Positions 35,130 through 42,885 of a DNA stretch of 53,009 nt are shown in pieces (within the stretch, counting starts at the first letter, position 1; each line of letters begins with the position of its first letter). The translations under genes and the position numbers were made by a program. The notes under the pieces were generated by a model. The model saw nothing but the letters and a program-made list of their open reading frames with translations, had not been told where the DNA came from and searched no databases. Origin of the DNA: Caldilineaceae bacterium (GTDB lineage: Bacteria > Chloroflexota > Anaerolineae > Caldilineales > Caldilineaceae); the NCBI GenBank assembly GCA_019637685.1, contig JAHBVF010000042.1, positions 1 through 53,009 on the forward strand, given 5' to 3'.

Positions 35130-35696
35130 ATGCAACCCAAACGGCAATCCCCTTTCGACGCACCCCGCATCGTCGGCTACGTTCCCGATGACAAGGCCGC
35201 CCACATCGGTGCAGCAACACCCATTCCCATTCTCGACATCCCCCTGGCCGACCAGCGTCAGTGGTGCAAGGCCGCCCTGGATTGGCTGGACGGCGAGACC
35301 CCCCGCCACGGCTGTCCTACTGCGGATATGTGCGCAGATGGTTCCTGCCGCCGCAGTCCCAGCAAAGGGCGCTGTCTGCTCCTTCTGCCCGGCGACCATC
35401 CCGACTGGAAACAGGCACGGGGCTATCGCTTCGATGTGGCGGTCAACGCAATCACGCCCCGAAACCACAGAACTGCCCCTTCTACCCGCACGCCCTTGCG
35501 TCTGGAACAAATGAACCCACCCCTGGTCACGGACCCTCTTCTCGACGAGTGGCAGCGGCGACAACAGCGAATCAACACCGAACTGGAAAAGCTGCGCGGC
35601 CAGGGCTTTGCCATTGCCGTGGATGCCGCGGCGGTGATTGGGGCCGAGTTGCGGGGTGGGAGCATTGATTTGGAGACGGGGGAGATTGAATACTAG
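35130..35696 (+). CDS. Cys-rich element protein of unknown function
   Basis: 188 residues. AAGGAG lies upstream of the ATG. A Cys-rich segment at about 62-83 (HGCPTADMCADGSCRRSPSK...RC) may bind zinc; a helical charged C-terminal part (WQRRQQRINTELEKLRGQ) follows and ends in SIDLETGEIEY. It precedes the FtsK-like gene, with a heptamer array between. No family recognised. Confidence 0.6.
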   Translation: MQPKRQSPFDAPRIVGYVPDDKAAHIGAATPIPILDIPLADQRQWCKAALDWLDGETPRHGCPTADMCADGSCRRSPSKGRCLLLLPGDHPDWKQARGYRFDVAVNAITPRNHRTAPSTRTPLRLEQMNPPLVTDPLLDEWQRRQQRINTELEKLRGQGFAIAVDAAAVIGAELRGGSIDLETGEIEY

Positions 35697-35778
35697 CCGA
35701 TAGCCGATAGCCGATAGCTAATAGCCAATAGCCAATAGCCAAAGGCCAATAGCTGTGGGCTGACCGCTGACCGCTCGA
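35695..35778. repeat. Heptamer array, 12 units in register
   Basis: AGCCGAT (x3), AGCTAAT, AGCCAAT (x2), AGCCAAA, GGCCAAT, then drifting units ending in GCTGACC-type. All sit in exact 7-bp register from just after the stop codon to the ribosome-binding region of the next gene. Confidence 0.9.
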
Positions 35779-35794
35779 CAGGGAGACACACGAC

Positions 35795-37135
35795 ATGACA
35801 CAAATCGAGACACACATGCAACTCATCGAACAGGCCATCGGGCGCACCTTTGTGGACAACGGGCTGCCCGTCCATCTGCTGGGCGGCGTGCAGGGGCCCC
35901 ATACCCTTACCTTCGGGCTGCGGCTCTATCAGGCCACAGCCACCCATCTGGGCAAGGCCCAGAAGCTGGCGACGGCGGTGGAGGCGGCTCTGGGCGATGG
36001 ACCCGTGCGCATCGTCCTGGAACGGGGTGTGGTCTGGGTGGAGACCCCTTCGCCCGTGGCAACGCCGGTCCCTGGCTGGCAATTGGAGGGGCAGGAGCTG
36101 GCGATCCCCCTGGGACTGACCAGCCACTGCACCGTGGCCGGGGTGGACTTTGCCCAGGACCCCCACCTGCTTCTGGTCGGACCCACAGGCCGGGGCAAGA
36201 CGACGGCAGCGCGGGCGGTGGCCTACCATTTGGCCCGTCAGAATGTGACCCAGCGCCTGCGCTTCGTGGCCGTCACCTTCAAGCCCCAGGACTGGCTGGC
36301 CTTCGGCCAACTCTCCCACAGCCTGGCCCTGGTCACCGACCCGGAGGAGGCCCTGCACCTGCTGACCTGGTTGACCGGCCTCATGCAGCGCCGGGCCGCG
36401 GCGGGACGATTGTTGCCCCGGCTGGTCATCTTTCTCGACGACCTGCTCAACCTGCTGGCCTTGGTGGATGTGGTCGGACCCCTCACCGAACTGGCTTCTC
36501 TGGGGCGGGGCGCGGGTATCCACCTGGTCATCGCCACCCAGCGGTTGGGCAAGCGGGGTGCGGGCGACGCCGCGGTGACGGGCAACATTCCTGTGCGGCT
36601 GGTCTTTGGCACAGCCGACGCCCAGGACGCCAGCTTCTTCACCGGGCGGGGCAAGAGCGGGGCCGAGAGTCTGGGCCGCTACAAGGGGGACGCCCTGCTC
36701 ATTACCGATGGGGGCACGACCCGTCTGGCCGTCTCGCCCGTGGAGGACGACGACCTGGCCCGACTGCCCCAAGACCCAGCCGAGATTCGCCCCTGGCTGG
36801 GCAACGGGCAGGCGGCGACCAGAACCCCAGAACCACGAACCGTTCGGGGCGAAGGGGGTCTTTCTGCCCCCAGAACCACCCAGAACCAGCCGGTTCTGAC
36901 CGGTTCTACCGGTTCCAGCGGTTCTCCGCCCGACAAACCCTTTTTGGACCGTGCGCCCCACAGCGCCGAGGAGGTGGCCCGCATCCAGGCCATCTACGCC
37001 GCCACCCGCAGCAAGTCCGAGACCTGCCGTCTGGTCTGGGGCTACAAGAACGGGGAGGTGTGGGGGTGGCTCAAAACAGCGCTCAGGCACCAGCCTTCAG
37101 CTATCAGCGGTCAGGTAGCAGCGGGACGGCGATAA
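35795..37135 (+). CDS. FtsK/SpoIIIE-like DNA translocase (element copy) with C-terminal helix-turn-helix
   Basis: 446 residues. Walker A GPTGRGKT (about residue 130) and Walker B VIFLDDLLNLL (about 210) are clear; ASLGRGAGIHLVIATQRLG is the FtsK-type segment after Walker B. The N-terminal part resembles that of the host copy at 7273 in position and pattern (FGLRLYQATATHLGKAQKL vs FKLATDLGTKVSKV). After the motor comes a Pro/Thr/Ser linker encoded by a phased repeat (36821-36925), then a helix-turn-helix-like segment (SAEEVARIQAIYAATRSKSE...WGYKNGEVWGWL), perhaps for DNA loading. The tail QPSAISGQVAAGRR is repeat-derived. The probable job is moving or resolving the element's own DNA. Confidence 0.83.
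   Translation: MTQIETHMQLIEQAIGRTFVDNGLPVHLLGGVQGPHTLTFGLRLYQATATHLGKAQKLATAVEAALGDGPVRIVLERGVVWVETPSPVATPVPGWQLEGQELAIPLGLTSHCTVAGVDFAQDPHLLLVGPTGRGKTTAARAVAYHLARQNVTQRLRFVAVTFKPQDWLAFGQLSHSLALVTDPEEALHLLTWLTGLMQRRAAAGRLLPRLVIFLDDLLNLLALVDVVGPLTELASLGRGAGIHLVIATQRLGKRGAGDAAVTGNIPVRLVFGTADAQDASFFTGRGKSGAESLGRYKGDALLITDGGTTRLAVSPVEDDDLARLPQDPAEIRPWLGNGQAATRTPEPRTVRGEGGLSAPRTTQNQPVLTGSTGSSGSPPDKPFLDRAPHSAEEVARIQAIYAATRSKSETCRLVWGYKNGEVWGWLKTALRHQPSAISGQVAAGRR
36821..36925. repeat. Helically phased AGAACC / GGTTCT hexamers inside the translocase gene
   Basis: AGAACC at 36821, 36829, 36872 and 36882; GGTTCT at 36892, 36902 and 36920; GGTTCC at 36911. The last six lie 9-10 bp apart, on one face of the helix. 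GAACC-G-TTCGG occurs at 36837-36847. Since AGAACC and GGTTCT are complementary, the array can also fold on itself. Confidence 0.85.
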
Positions 37136-37299
37136 GTATCGGCATGCGTCGCTGCTTATTTCGACGGCGTCAATGTTCGAGTACCAGCCGACGGCGTGCA
37201 GAAGGCAGAGAGGAACGATTCTCTCCCTCTGTGCTCTGACGGCTGAAACCTCAAAGCTGAACGCTGAATCCTGACCGCTATTCTCACGGAGTAGCAACT

Positions 37300-37707
37300 A
37301 TGAACAACATCACACGGGCCGTGGGACAGGCACTCTTTATCGGCGTACTCCTGCTCTTTGTCATCCCGGCAGGCTACCTGGCCGTGCGTATCGGCGACAC
37401 CTGGACCCAGGGCTATACAGAGCAGATGCTGGGCGCGCTCACGGCCCTCTGTGGCGGGGGCTTGATTCTGGTCGCCCTGCTGGTAGGGGCGGGCCTCTAT
37501 GTGAAGCTCTCCGGGGGGCGTTTCTCCCGTCGGGAGCCGGAGCCTCCGCCTGTCTTCCCCATGGAGCAACCCCATTGGAATGCTTTACCGCCGCCCCAGC
37601 CGCCTGCCAACGAGCCTCCACCCTGGGGTGTGACCGGTGGCGGGCGCTACGATCTCCTGCCGCCGCCGATGCAGGATGCCCGGTTCTCCATGAAGGGGAA
37701 AGGATAG
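37300..37707 (+). CDS. Small two-helix membrane protein with Pro-rich tail (element copy)
   Basis: 135 residues. Two transmembrane segments (ALFIGVLLLFVIPAGYLAV and MLGALTALCGGGLILVALLVGAGL) are followed by a Pro-rich cytosolic tail (REPEPPPVFPMEQPHW, PPPQPPANEPPPW) and a short basic end. GGAG precedes the ATG. The partner and layout match the host pair at 8444, so a shared anchor/regulator role with the FtsK-like protein is inferred. Confidence 0.65.
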   Translation: MNNITRAVGQALFIGVLLLFVIPAGYLAVRIGDTWTQGYTEQMLGALTALCGGGLILVALLVGAGLYVKLSGGRFSRREPEPPPVFPMEQPHWNALPPPQPPANEPPPWGVTGGGRYDLLPPPMQDARFSMKGKG

Positions 37708-37710
37708 GAG

Positions 37711-37738
37711 AGCTATCAGCTATCATCCGTCAGCTTTC
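37711..37738. repeat. Heptamer array, four units
   Basis: AGCTATC AGCTATC ATCCGTC AGCTTTC in exact register, between the membrane protein and the next small ORF. Confidence 0.8.
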
Positions 37739-37754
37739 AGCAAAAGGCCGACAA

Positions 37755-37895
37755 ATGTTATTTCGTCGTCGCAATCTTGCGATAAAGCTCGATGAGACAA
37801 GAGCCAAGGCCAGACCCGCACCTATCGCCGTCGACATAAGGATCGAGAATGAAGAAGAAAGAGTAGAGGACATGCTACAGATCGCAGTGTGTTGA
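37755..37895 (+). CDS. Possible 46-residue basic protein
   Basis: MLFRRRNLAIKLDETRAKAR... ends in an acidic NEEERVEDMLQIAVC. AAAAGG lies upstream. It sits in register with other element genes but could be chance; no family. Confidence 0.35.
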   Translation: MLFRRRNLAIKLDETRAKARPAPIAVDIRIENEEERVEDMLQIAVC

Positions 37896-38038
37896 TCAGC
37901 CATCTGGCTGCTGTGACCTGATACCTGTGACCTGTTGTTCTCTGTCTCCCGACCACCGACCGCCAATTGCTATCTACTGACTACTGACTGCCGAACGCTG
38001 ACACCTGACCGCTATACGCCAACTACCGAGAACCACCT

Positions 38039-38671
38039 ATGCCCGCACACATCCATCTGACCGCCAACGCCGAAACCGCCCTCCTCCATCTCCTGTCTGC
38101 CGCCGACGAAGAGTACTTGGCCTGCTATGCGAAAGAAAGAGGGCTGTGTATGAAGAGTCTGCGCCGGGAGCTATCCACGCCGAGGCAGGAGTTGACCTGT
38201 CCCCTGTGTGGGCAACCTTCCACCCACCTGCTCTCCTGTCGGGGCTGCGGGCCGGATGCCTGGGGCGACGAGTTTCAACTGCTGCATGGGGAGACGGCCA
38301 ATGGGGAACTGCGGGAGGCATTGGGGGCAGCACTCAGGAAGGAAGGCTGTGACGAAGAAGCTGTGGGTTATGCCCTGCCACGGGCTTACATAGTCGGTGG
38401 CTGTCTGCTCTGTCCCGCCTGCTGGAGCCAAACCTGGCCACGCTACATTGCCCGCAGTTGTCCACTCTTCCTGCTGGCCGAACGCAGCCTGGACGGACCG
38501 GGCCACTTCCCCGACGACTACTATCTGGCCGCGTTGCAAGGGCTATCGAAGGAGGAGTGGAACAGGGGGGTGCAGGAGCGCTGGAGCCGAGATGGGAGGG
38601 AAGGAGTGAGGGAGTGGCGCTTGGCTATCAGCACCCAGCCATTAGAAGACAGGCTGAAGTCTGATACCTGA
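38039..38671 (+). CDS. Zinc-ribbon protein of unknown function
   Basis: 210 residues. Three cysteine groups: CPLCGQPSTHLLSCRGCG (about residues 54-71), CDEEAVG, and CLLCPACWS (about 123-131). The first is a clear zinc ribbon. The rest is helical. The last 15 residues (AISTQPLEDRLKSDT) are encoded by heptamer-type DNA. No family recognised. Confidence 0.6.
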   Translation: MPAHIHLTANAETALLHLLSAADEEYLACYAKERGLCMKSLRRELSTPRQELTCPLCGQPSTHLLSCRGCGPDAWGDEFQLLHGETANGELREALGAALRKEGCDEEAVGYALPRAYIVGGCLLCPACWSQTWPRYIARSCPLFLLAERSLDGPGHFPDDYYLAALQGLSKEEWNRGVQERWSRDGREGVREWRLAISTQPLEDRLKSDT

Positions 38672-38695
38672 CCGCTATTGAAAGGAGAATGCAGC

Positions 38696-38931
38696 ATGAA
38701 GAGGTAAGCAACAACCAAGCCAAGAGAATGGGCTTCTCCCAACGGAGTAGGGCACTTCGAGAAGTCTGACCGCTCCTAGCCTCTGGCAGATAGCAGTTGG
38801 CCGTTGGCGAACCGCCAATAGCCAGCAGCCAATGGCCAATTGCCATGAGCTAACCGCCAATTAAAAAGGAAAGAGGACTGTCGCCCATGCCTGCCCAGGT
38901 GCAAGCGACATTCCCCTTCCCAAAACCTTGA
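38696..38931 (+). other. Mini-ORFs with strong ribosome sites
   Basis: Two start codons are preceded by good ribosome sites but open only tiny frames: ATG 38696 (AAAGGAG, MKR-stop) and ATG 38887 (AAAGGAAAGAGGA, 14 residues, ending CCTTGA at 38931). They look like remnants of genes eroded by repeat expansion, or leader peptides. Confidence 0.4.
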
Positions 38932-38949
38932 CAAGGAGAACTATACACC

Positions 38950-40788
38950 ATGTCTACCCAGTTTGACAAGACCCAATTTGGGCAATTTGCAGAATCTGAC
39001 TCCGACTCAACGCCAGCCTTTTTCGGCATGGCCATGGAAGCGCAGATCGCCGACGGTGATTTTCGTACCTACGTGCTGCTTTGCCAACTGGCCTGGCAGG
39101 AGCATCCCCAGGCTCTCAGCCCCTGGACCGAGCGCACCTACGCCGAACTGGCCGCCCTGCACCCTGAACACCGACCCGTCAGCGCCGAGACTGTGCGGGG
39201 ACGGCTCAACCGGCTCACCCGCGCCGGCCTCATCACACGAGAGCGCAGCGGACAAAGCGTCTGGCGCACCTACCCGGTGCTGGATGGGCCGCTCTTTCCC
39301 TCCCTGCGGGCTACGCCCCATGCGCTCTCCACCCAAGCGGTGCAGCCCCAGACCCCCATCCACCTGACCCTGCACCTCACCCTGGAACCCGGCGTCACCA
39401 CACCCCAGGTACGTATCAGCCGGGATGGCCCACAGGCAGGCCAGCCTGGGTGGGTGGTAGCAGCACACCCAGAGGGAGTAGAGGGCAGCGGGCAGCGGGC
39501 AGTGGAGGTCGGGCGCGTAGGGGGAACACACCCAGACGGTTCTGACCGTGCGCCAGGCACACACCCAGAGCAGAAGGAGGGCAACGGGCAGCGGGCAGCG
39601 CCTGTGGAGCACGTACCCGCGACCCCTGGGTGGGATGAGGATGCACAGGCAGACCAGGCTGGGTGTGCGCTGGGAACACACCCAGAGCAGCCAGCCCTGG
39701 CGACGAAGGGTGCGCAGGTGAGCGAGCGCGTAGCCGAGGGAAAGCCGTACCAGGCTGGGTGTGCGCTGGCAACACACCCACAGGGGTCTGGGCGCGTGGA
39801 GGGCACACACCCAGAGGTTTCGCAGCGGGCAGAGACGGAAAGTCCTGCACCGGCAGTGGAGACTGTGACTCCTGGGTGTGCTGTGGGCACACACCCAGAC
39901 CAGCCTGGGCGCGTGGAGCCTACACACCCAGAAACGGCTGCCCCCACCAGGAACCCCCTGGGTGTGCGTGGGGCACACACCCAGACCACCCCGACCACCC
40001 CTGGGTGTGCGCCGGGAACACACCCAGACACTCCTCACACGCGTGTACGCGCGCGTATCAGTACTGATTTCAGTACTGATCTGAGTTCTGATCTTCTTTC
40101 TGTTAAACCTATTCAAAAGAAAGAATCAGATCAGTCAGTACTCAGTACTGATCAGAAAGAGGGTGTTGTACCAATTAAGGAGGCTGGCGTTGGCAACAAG
40201 CACACCCAGACCACGCCTGTCCATGCCAAAGCGGAGCAGCACACCCCGACCCCTCCCCGTCCGGCGCAATCCGAAAAGACTGCCCCGGCCCCGGCCAGCC
40301 CGGATACCGGCAACCCGCAAGCCGGGGAAAAAGCCGCCTCGACGCCCAACCACCCAGTCCTGGACCTCCTCAACGTGCTCCCGGTCCACGAACAGCTGGC
40401 CGTGACCCTGGCGACTCTGGCCCCCCAGGGCATGAACTACGAGGGCATTGAGGAGTGTCTCAAACAGCCCCGGCTGACCCAGGCCTGGCTGGACTATGTA
40501 CTCGCCCAGGGCGACGAAATCCGCAGTCCCGCCGCCTACATCCGCCAGGGGGTGCGCTCGGCCAAGCCGCCGATTGCGCGAGCCAAGACCGTTGCCAGCC
40601 CCGCCACGCCCAGCGGCTCTCCCCGCAAGCGCGGTGCCTTTGAGCGCATGGACCCCAACGAGTACACCCTCTGGCCCTTTGACGCGGGCGAATGGCGCAA
40701 GATCGACCCCTCCATCAGCGACGAGGCGTTTGAAGCCTGGGTGGAGACCCACGACCCGGAGACCGTGCGGCCCAAGTTTGTGCAGTGA
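38950..40788 (+). CDS. Winged-helix replication initiator with embedded repeat DNA (lambda O-like)
   Basis: 612 residues. The N-terminal 110 residues form a helical/winged-helix DNA-binding domain (MEAQIADGDFRTYVLLCQLA, ERTYAELAALHPEHRPVSAE, TVRGRLNRLTRAGLITRERS). Residues about 160-400 are low complexity (THPEQ, PGCAxGTHPD, etc.), encoded by the hairpin repeats listed next. The C-terminal 170 residues hold a DnaD-like helical module (LLNVLPVHEQLAVTLATLAP, GIEECLKQPRLTQAWLDYVL) that in such initiators recruits the helicase loader. The DnaC-like gene follows. AAGGAG precedes the ATG. The arrangement matches initiator genes that contain their own origin, as in lambda gene O; this assignment is inference from layout. 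Confidence 0.65.
   Translation: MSTQFDKTQFGQFAESDSDSTPAFFGMAMEAQIADGDFRTYVLLCQLAWQEHPQALSPWTERTYAELAALHPEHRPVSAETVRGRLNRLTRAGLITRERSGQSVWRTYPVLDGPLFPSLRATPHALSTQAVQPQTPIHLTLHLTLEPGVTTPQVRISRDGPQAGQPGWVVAAHPEGVEGSGQRAVEVGRVGGTHPDGSDRAPGTHPEQKEGNGQRAAPVEHVPATPGWDEDAQADQAGCALGTHPEQPALATKGAQVSERVAEGKPYQAGCALATHPQGSGRVEGTHPEVSQRAETESPAPAVETVTPGCAVGTHPDQPGRVEPTHPETAAPTRNPLGVRGAHTQTTPTTPGCAPGTHPDTPHTRVRARISTDFSTDLSSDLLSVKPIQKKESDQSVLSTDQKEGVVPIKEAGVGNKHTQTTPVHAKAEQHTPTPPRPAQSEKTAPAPASPDTGNPQAGEKAASTPNHPVLDLLNVLPVHEQLAVTLATLAPQGMNYEGIEECLKQPRLTQAWLDYVLAQGDEIRSPAAYIRQGVRSAKPPIARAKTVASPATPSGSPRKRGAFERMDPNEYTLWPFDAGEWRKIDPSISDEAFEAWVETHDPETVRPKFVQ
39446..40209. repeat. Iteron-like hairpin series CTGGGTGTG-N9-CACACCCAG inside the initiator gene
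   Basis: CACACCCAG occurs ten times (39464, 39527, 39560, 39677, 39806, 39890, 39923, 39976, 40019, 40201). CTGGGTGTG occurs at 39659, 39755, 39872, 39958 and 40001, each exactly 18 bp before a CACACCCAG (the one at 39773 has its last base changed), giving five identical 27-bp hairpins. Most copies lie in one reading frame, but those at 39958/39976 and 40201 lie in another, so the DNA sequence, not the peptide, is conserved. Confidence 0.9.
40057..40151. repeat. AT-rich palindromic block, candidate origin unwinding region
   Basis: Perfect palindromes ATCAGTACTGAT (40057-40068), TCAGTACTGA (40070-40079) and TCAGTACTGA (40142-40151) flank an AT-rich core (40080-40133) whose halves are also complementary (CTTTCTG / CAGAAAG; GATCTGA / TCAGATC). 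It directly follows the hairpin series. Confidence 0.8.
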
Positions 40789-40915
40789 GGAGAGGGCAGA
40801 CCACAGCATTCAGCGCTCAGCGTTCAGAAGTCAAGCAGAGCATTACGCCCTTCCTTCGTCGCTGGAAAGGTACTTGTGCAGGCAGTTCGCTGACGCCTGA
40901 AAGGAGACCCAACCC

Positions 40916-41713
40916 ATGATCACCAAACCACCACTCTGGCAACTGAGCCACCGGGAGCTGCTGGCCGGACGACCCGGCTGGCACGAATGCCCGGACTGTG
41001 CCGAGCGGGACCCCCAGAATGAGGAAGCCTGGTGTCGCTACTGCGACGGGCGGGTGGGGCAAAACTACCACAGCAGCGGCGGCCTGGCCCGCTGGCATCG
41101 TTTCACCAACGCCAGTCTGGGCAACCTTCGCTGGGACTGGTATCCCACCCACATCCGGCGTCTGGTCCAGGGCTATGCGGAAGGGCTGGAAACCCATCTG
41201 CGCGACGGACGGGGTCTGATCCTGGCCGGGGGCGTGGGCTGTGGCAAGACCCACATGGCCGTGGGCATGGGAATGTTGGCCCTGGGTCTGGGCTACAAGG
41301 CCTACGCCACCACCTTCGGCCAGCTTCTCCACGACATCCGGGCTACTTGGTCCGACCACAACCGGGGCGATGAGGATTGGCTGCTCACCTTCGTGGAGGA
41401 GGTAGACCTGCTGATTCTGGACGATCTGGGCATGGAGCAGACCACCGCCTGGGCACTGGACCGGCTGGCCCACGTGGTCAATCTGCGCTACAGCGGGGGA
41501 CGGGCCGTGCTGGTCACCAGCAACCTGGCCCCGGAGGAACTCTGCGACAACTGGGGACTACCCGTACTCAGCCGCCTCTACCACGCCTGTCAGGCCATCT
41601 CCTTCGTGGGTGCGCCCGACCTGCGCCGTCGTCTACGCCCGGAGGAGGTCGCCTTGCCCCGTCCGGTCTGGCCGGGTACGGACGCGGAGGTGGTGATTGG
41701 GGAGGGGGAATAG
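40916..41713 (+). CDS. DnaC/IstB-type AAA+ helicase loader with zinc finger
   Basis: 265 residues. The N terminus has a zinc finger (CPDCAERDPQNEEAWCRYC, about residues 22-40), as in DnaI/DnaC-type loaders. Walker A is GGVGCGKTHMA (about 106), Walker B VDLLILDDLGME (about 163), and sensor 1 is AVLVTSNLAPEEL. The C-terminal Arg (SRLYHA) is the usual arginine finger. AAAGGAG precedes the ATG. It follows the initiator gene, completing an O/P-like pair that would load the host replicative helicase at the element's origin. Confidence 0.85.
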   Translation: MITKPPLWQLSHRELLAGRPGWHECPDCAERDPQNEEAWCRYCDGRVGQNYHSSGGLARWHRFTNASLGNLRWDWYPTHIRRLVQGYAEGLETHLRDGRGLILAGGVGCGKTHMAVGMGMLALGLGYKAYATTFGQLLHDIRATWSDHNRGDEDWLLTFVEEVDLLILDDLGMEQTTAWALDRLAHVVNLRYSGGRAVLVTSNLAPEELCDNWGLPVLSRLYHACQAISFVGAPDLRRRLRPEEVALPRPVWPGTDAEVVIGEGE

Positions 41714-41975
41714 CTTTCAGCCTTCAGCGAACTGCCATCTGCCCAGTGGACAGGTGTTATCGCAGTGGGAAGCGAGTTCAGCACCTGCTACGGCAATAGC
41801 GGCTCTGTGCAGCAAGAGACGCCGCCGGAGGTGACCAGCGACGCCATCGAAGGAAGCGCCTTCCTTGGACGAAATAGCCGAATACAATCCGTTTTCCATC
41901 ATCTACCATCTGCCTTTTTTTGCTGACCGCTGAAAGCTGGCCGCAATACGCTATCCACCACCGGAGTACACACCT

Positions 41976-42803
41976 ATGCCAACCATCGCCATCTCCAACC
42001 AAAAAGGGGGCGTTGGCAAGACCACCCTCACCGTCCATCTGGCCGCCTGGCTTGCCACCCAGGGACTGCGCGTGTTGGTGGCCGACGCCGACCCCCAGGC
42101 CAATGCCACCGCCTGGCTGTGTGGGGGCGAGCGTCACCAGAGCGCCTTCTGGCGGCTGCTCATCGCACGGGAAAAGGTCGAGAATGTGCTGATCACGGGC
42201 CGTTGGGGGGTGGGGCTGCTGCCCGGCTCGGACGAGACCGGCGACGCCTTCATCACCCTGGCCGCCCTGCACCGCCCCTTCGACGCTATCGCCCAGATGC
42301 TGCGCCAGGCCAACCAGGTTCTGCAACCGAACGTGCTGCTTCTGGACATGCCGCCCAGCAAGGCCGCTGGTTTCCGGGAACTGCTCTTCGCCGCCGACTA
42401 TCTGCTTGTGCCCACCCAGGTGGAGCGGCTCAGCCTGCACGGGGTCCAGTACATGGCCGACACGGTGGCCGAGTTGCAGCGGGAACAGGGCCATGCCCCT
42501 CGCCTGCTGGGGGTAGTGCCCAATTTCGTGCGTGCCCGTACCATCGACCACGGCGACCATCTGGTCGATCTGGTAGGGAGCTTTGGCCCCCTGGTCTGGC
42601 CCGCCATCCCCCTCTCCATCCGTCTCAGCGAGGCCGCCACCTACGGCACCCACGTCTGGGCGCGGGACCCCGGCTGCGAAGCAGCGAAGGCGATGGAGCA
42701 GGTGTGTCGGCGCTTTATCGAGAATATGGCAAGCAGCCAGCGGCCATCAGCTTTCAGCCGTCAGGAGGCAACGGGCAGCGAGCAAGCCACCAATAGCCAG
42801 TAG
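41976..42803 (+). CDS. parA: ParA-type partition ATPase
   Basis: 275 residues. Deviant Walker A NQKGGVGKTTLTVHLA at the very start (small ParA Ib type, no HTH domain), A-motif VADADPQANAT, Walker B VLLLDMPPSKAAGF. It segregates low-copy DNA together with a centromere-binding partner. The C-terminal tail (SQRPSAFSRQEATGSEQATNSQ after residue 250) is repeat-encoded; the stop codon itself belongs to the heptamer array. GGAG lies upstream of the ATG. The next gene is a ribbon-helix-helix protein, the usual partner of this ParA type. Confidence 0.9.
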   Translation: MPTIAISNQKGGVGKTTLTVHLAAWLATQGLRVLVADADPQANATAWLCGGERHQSAFWRLLIAREKVENVLITGRWGVGLLPGSDETGDAFITLAALHRPFDAIAQMLRQANQVLQPNVLLLDMPPSKAAGFRELLFAADYLLVPTQVERLSLHGVQYMADTVAELQREQGHAPRLLGVVPNFVRARTIDHGDHLVDLVGSFGPLVWPAIPLSIRLSEAATYGTHVWARDPGCEAAKAMEQVCRRFIENMASSQRPSAFSRQEATGSEQATNSQ

Positions 42804-42864
42804 CCAGTAGCCAGACGCTACCAGCCAGGAGCCAGCCGCCAGCCGCCAACCGCTATTAGCCACC
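42795..42864. repeat. Heptamer array, 10 units in register
   Basis: AGCCAGT x2, AGCCAGA, CGCTACC, AGCCAGG, AGCCAGC, CGCCAGC, CGCCAAC, CGCTATT, AGCCACC, all in exact 7-bp steps. It starts inside parA and supplies its stop codon. Confidence 0.9.
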
Positions 42865-42885
42865 AAACTCACAGGAGCACACCCC

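Noticed and set aside
35695..35778. CRISPR array or protein-coding tandem repeat
   Set aside because: Units are 7 bp with no spacers, and the frame contains stop codons; it is a short tandem repeat array.
39007..40116. Minus-strand 369-codon frame over the initiator repeats
   Set aside because: It arises because the hairpin repeats are self-complementary and lack stop codons on both strands.
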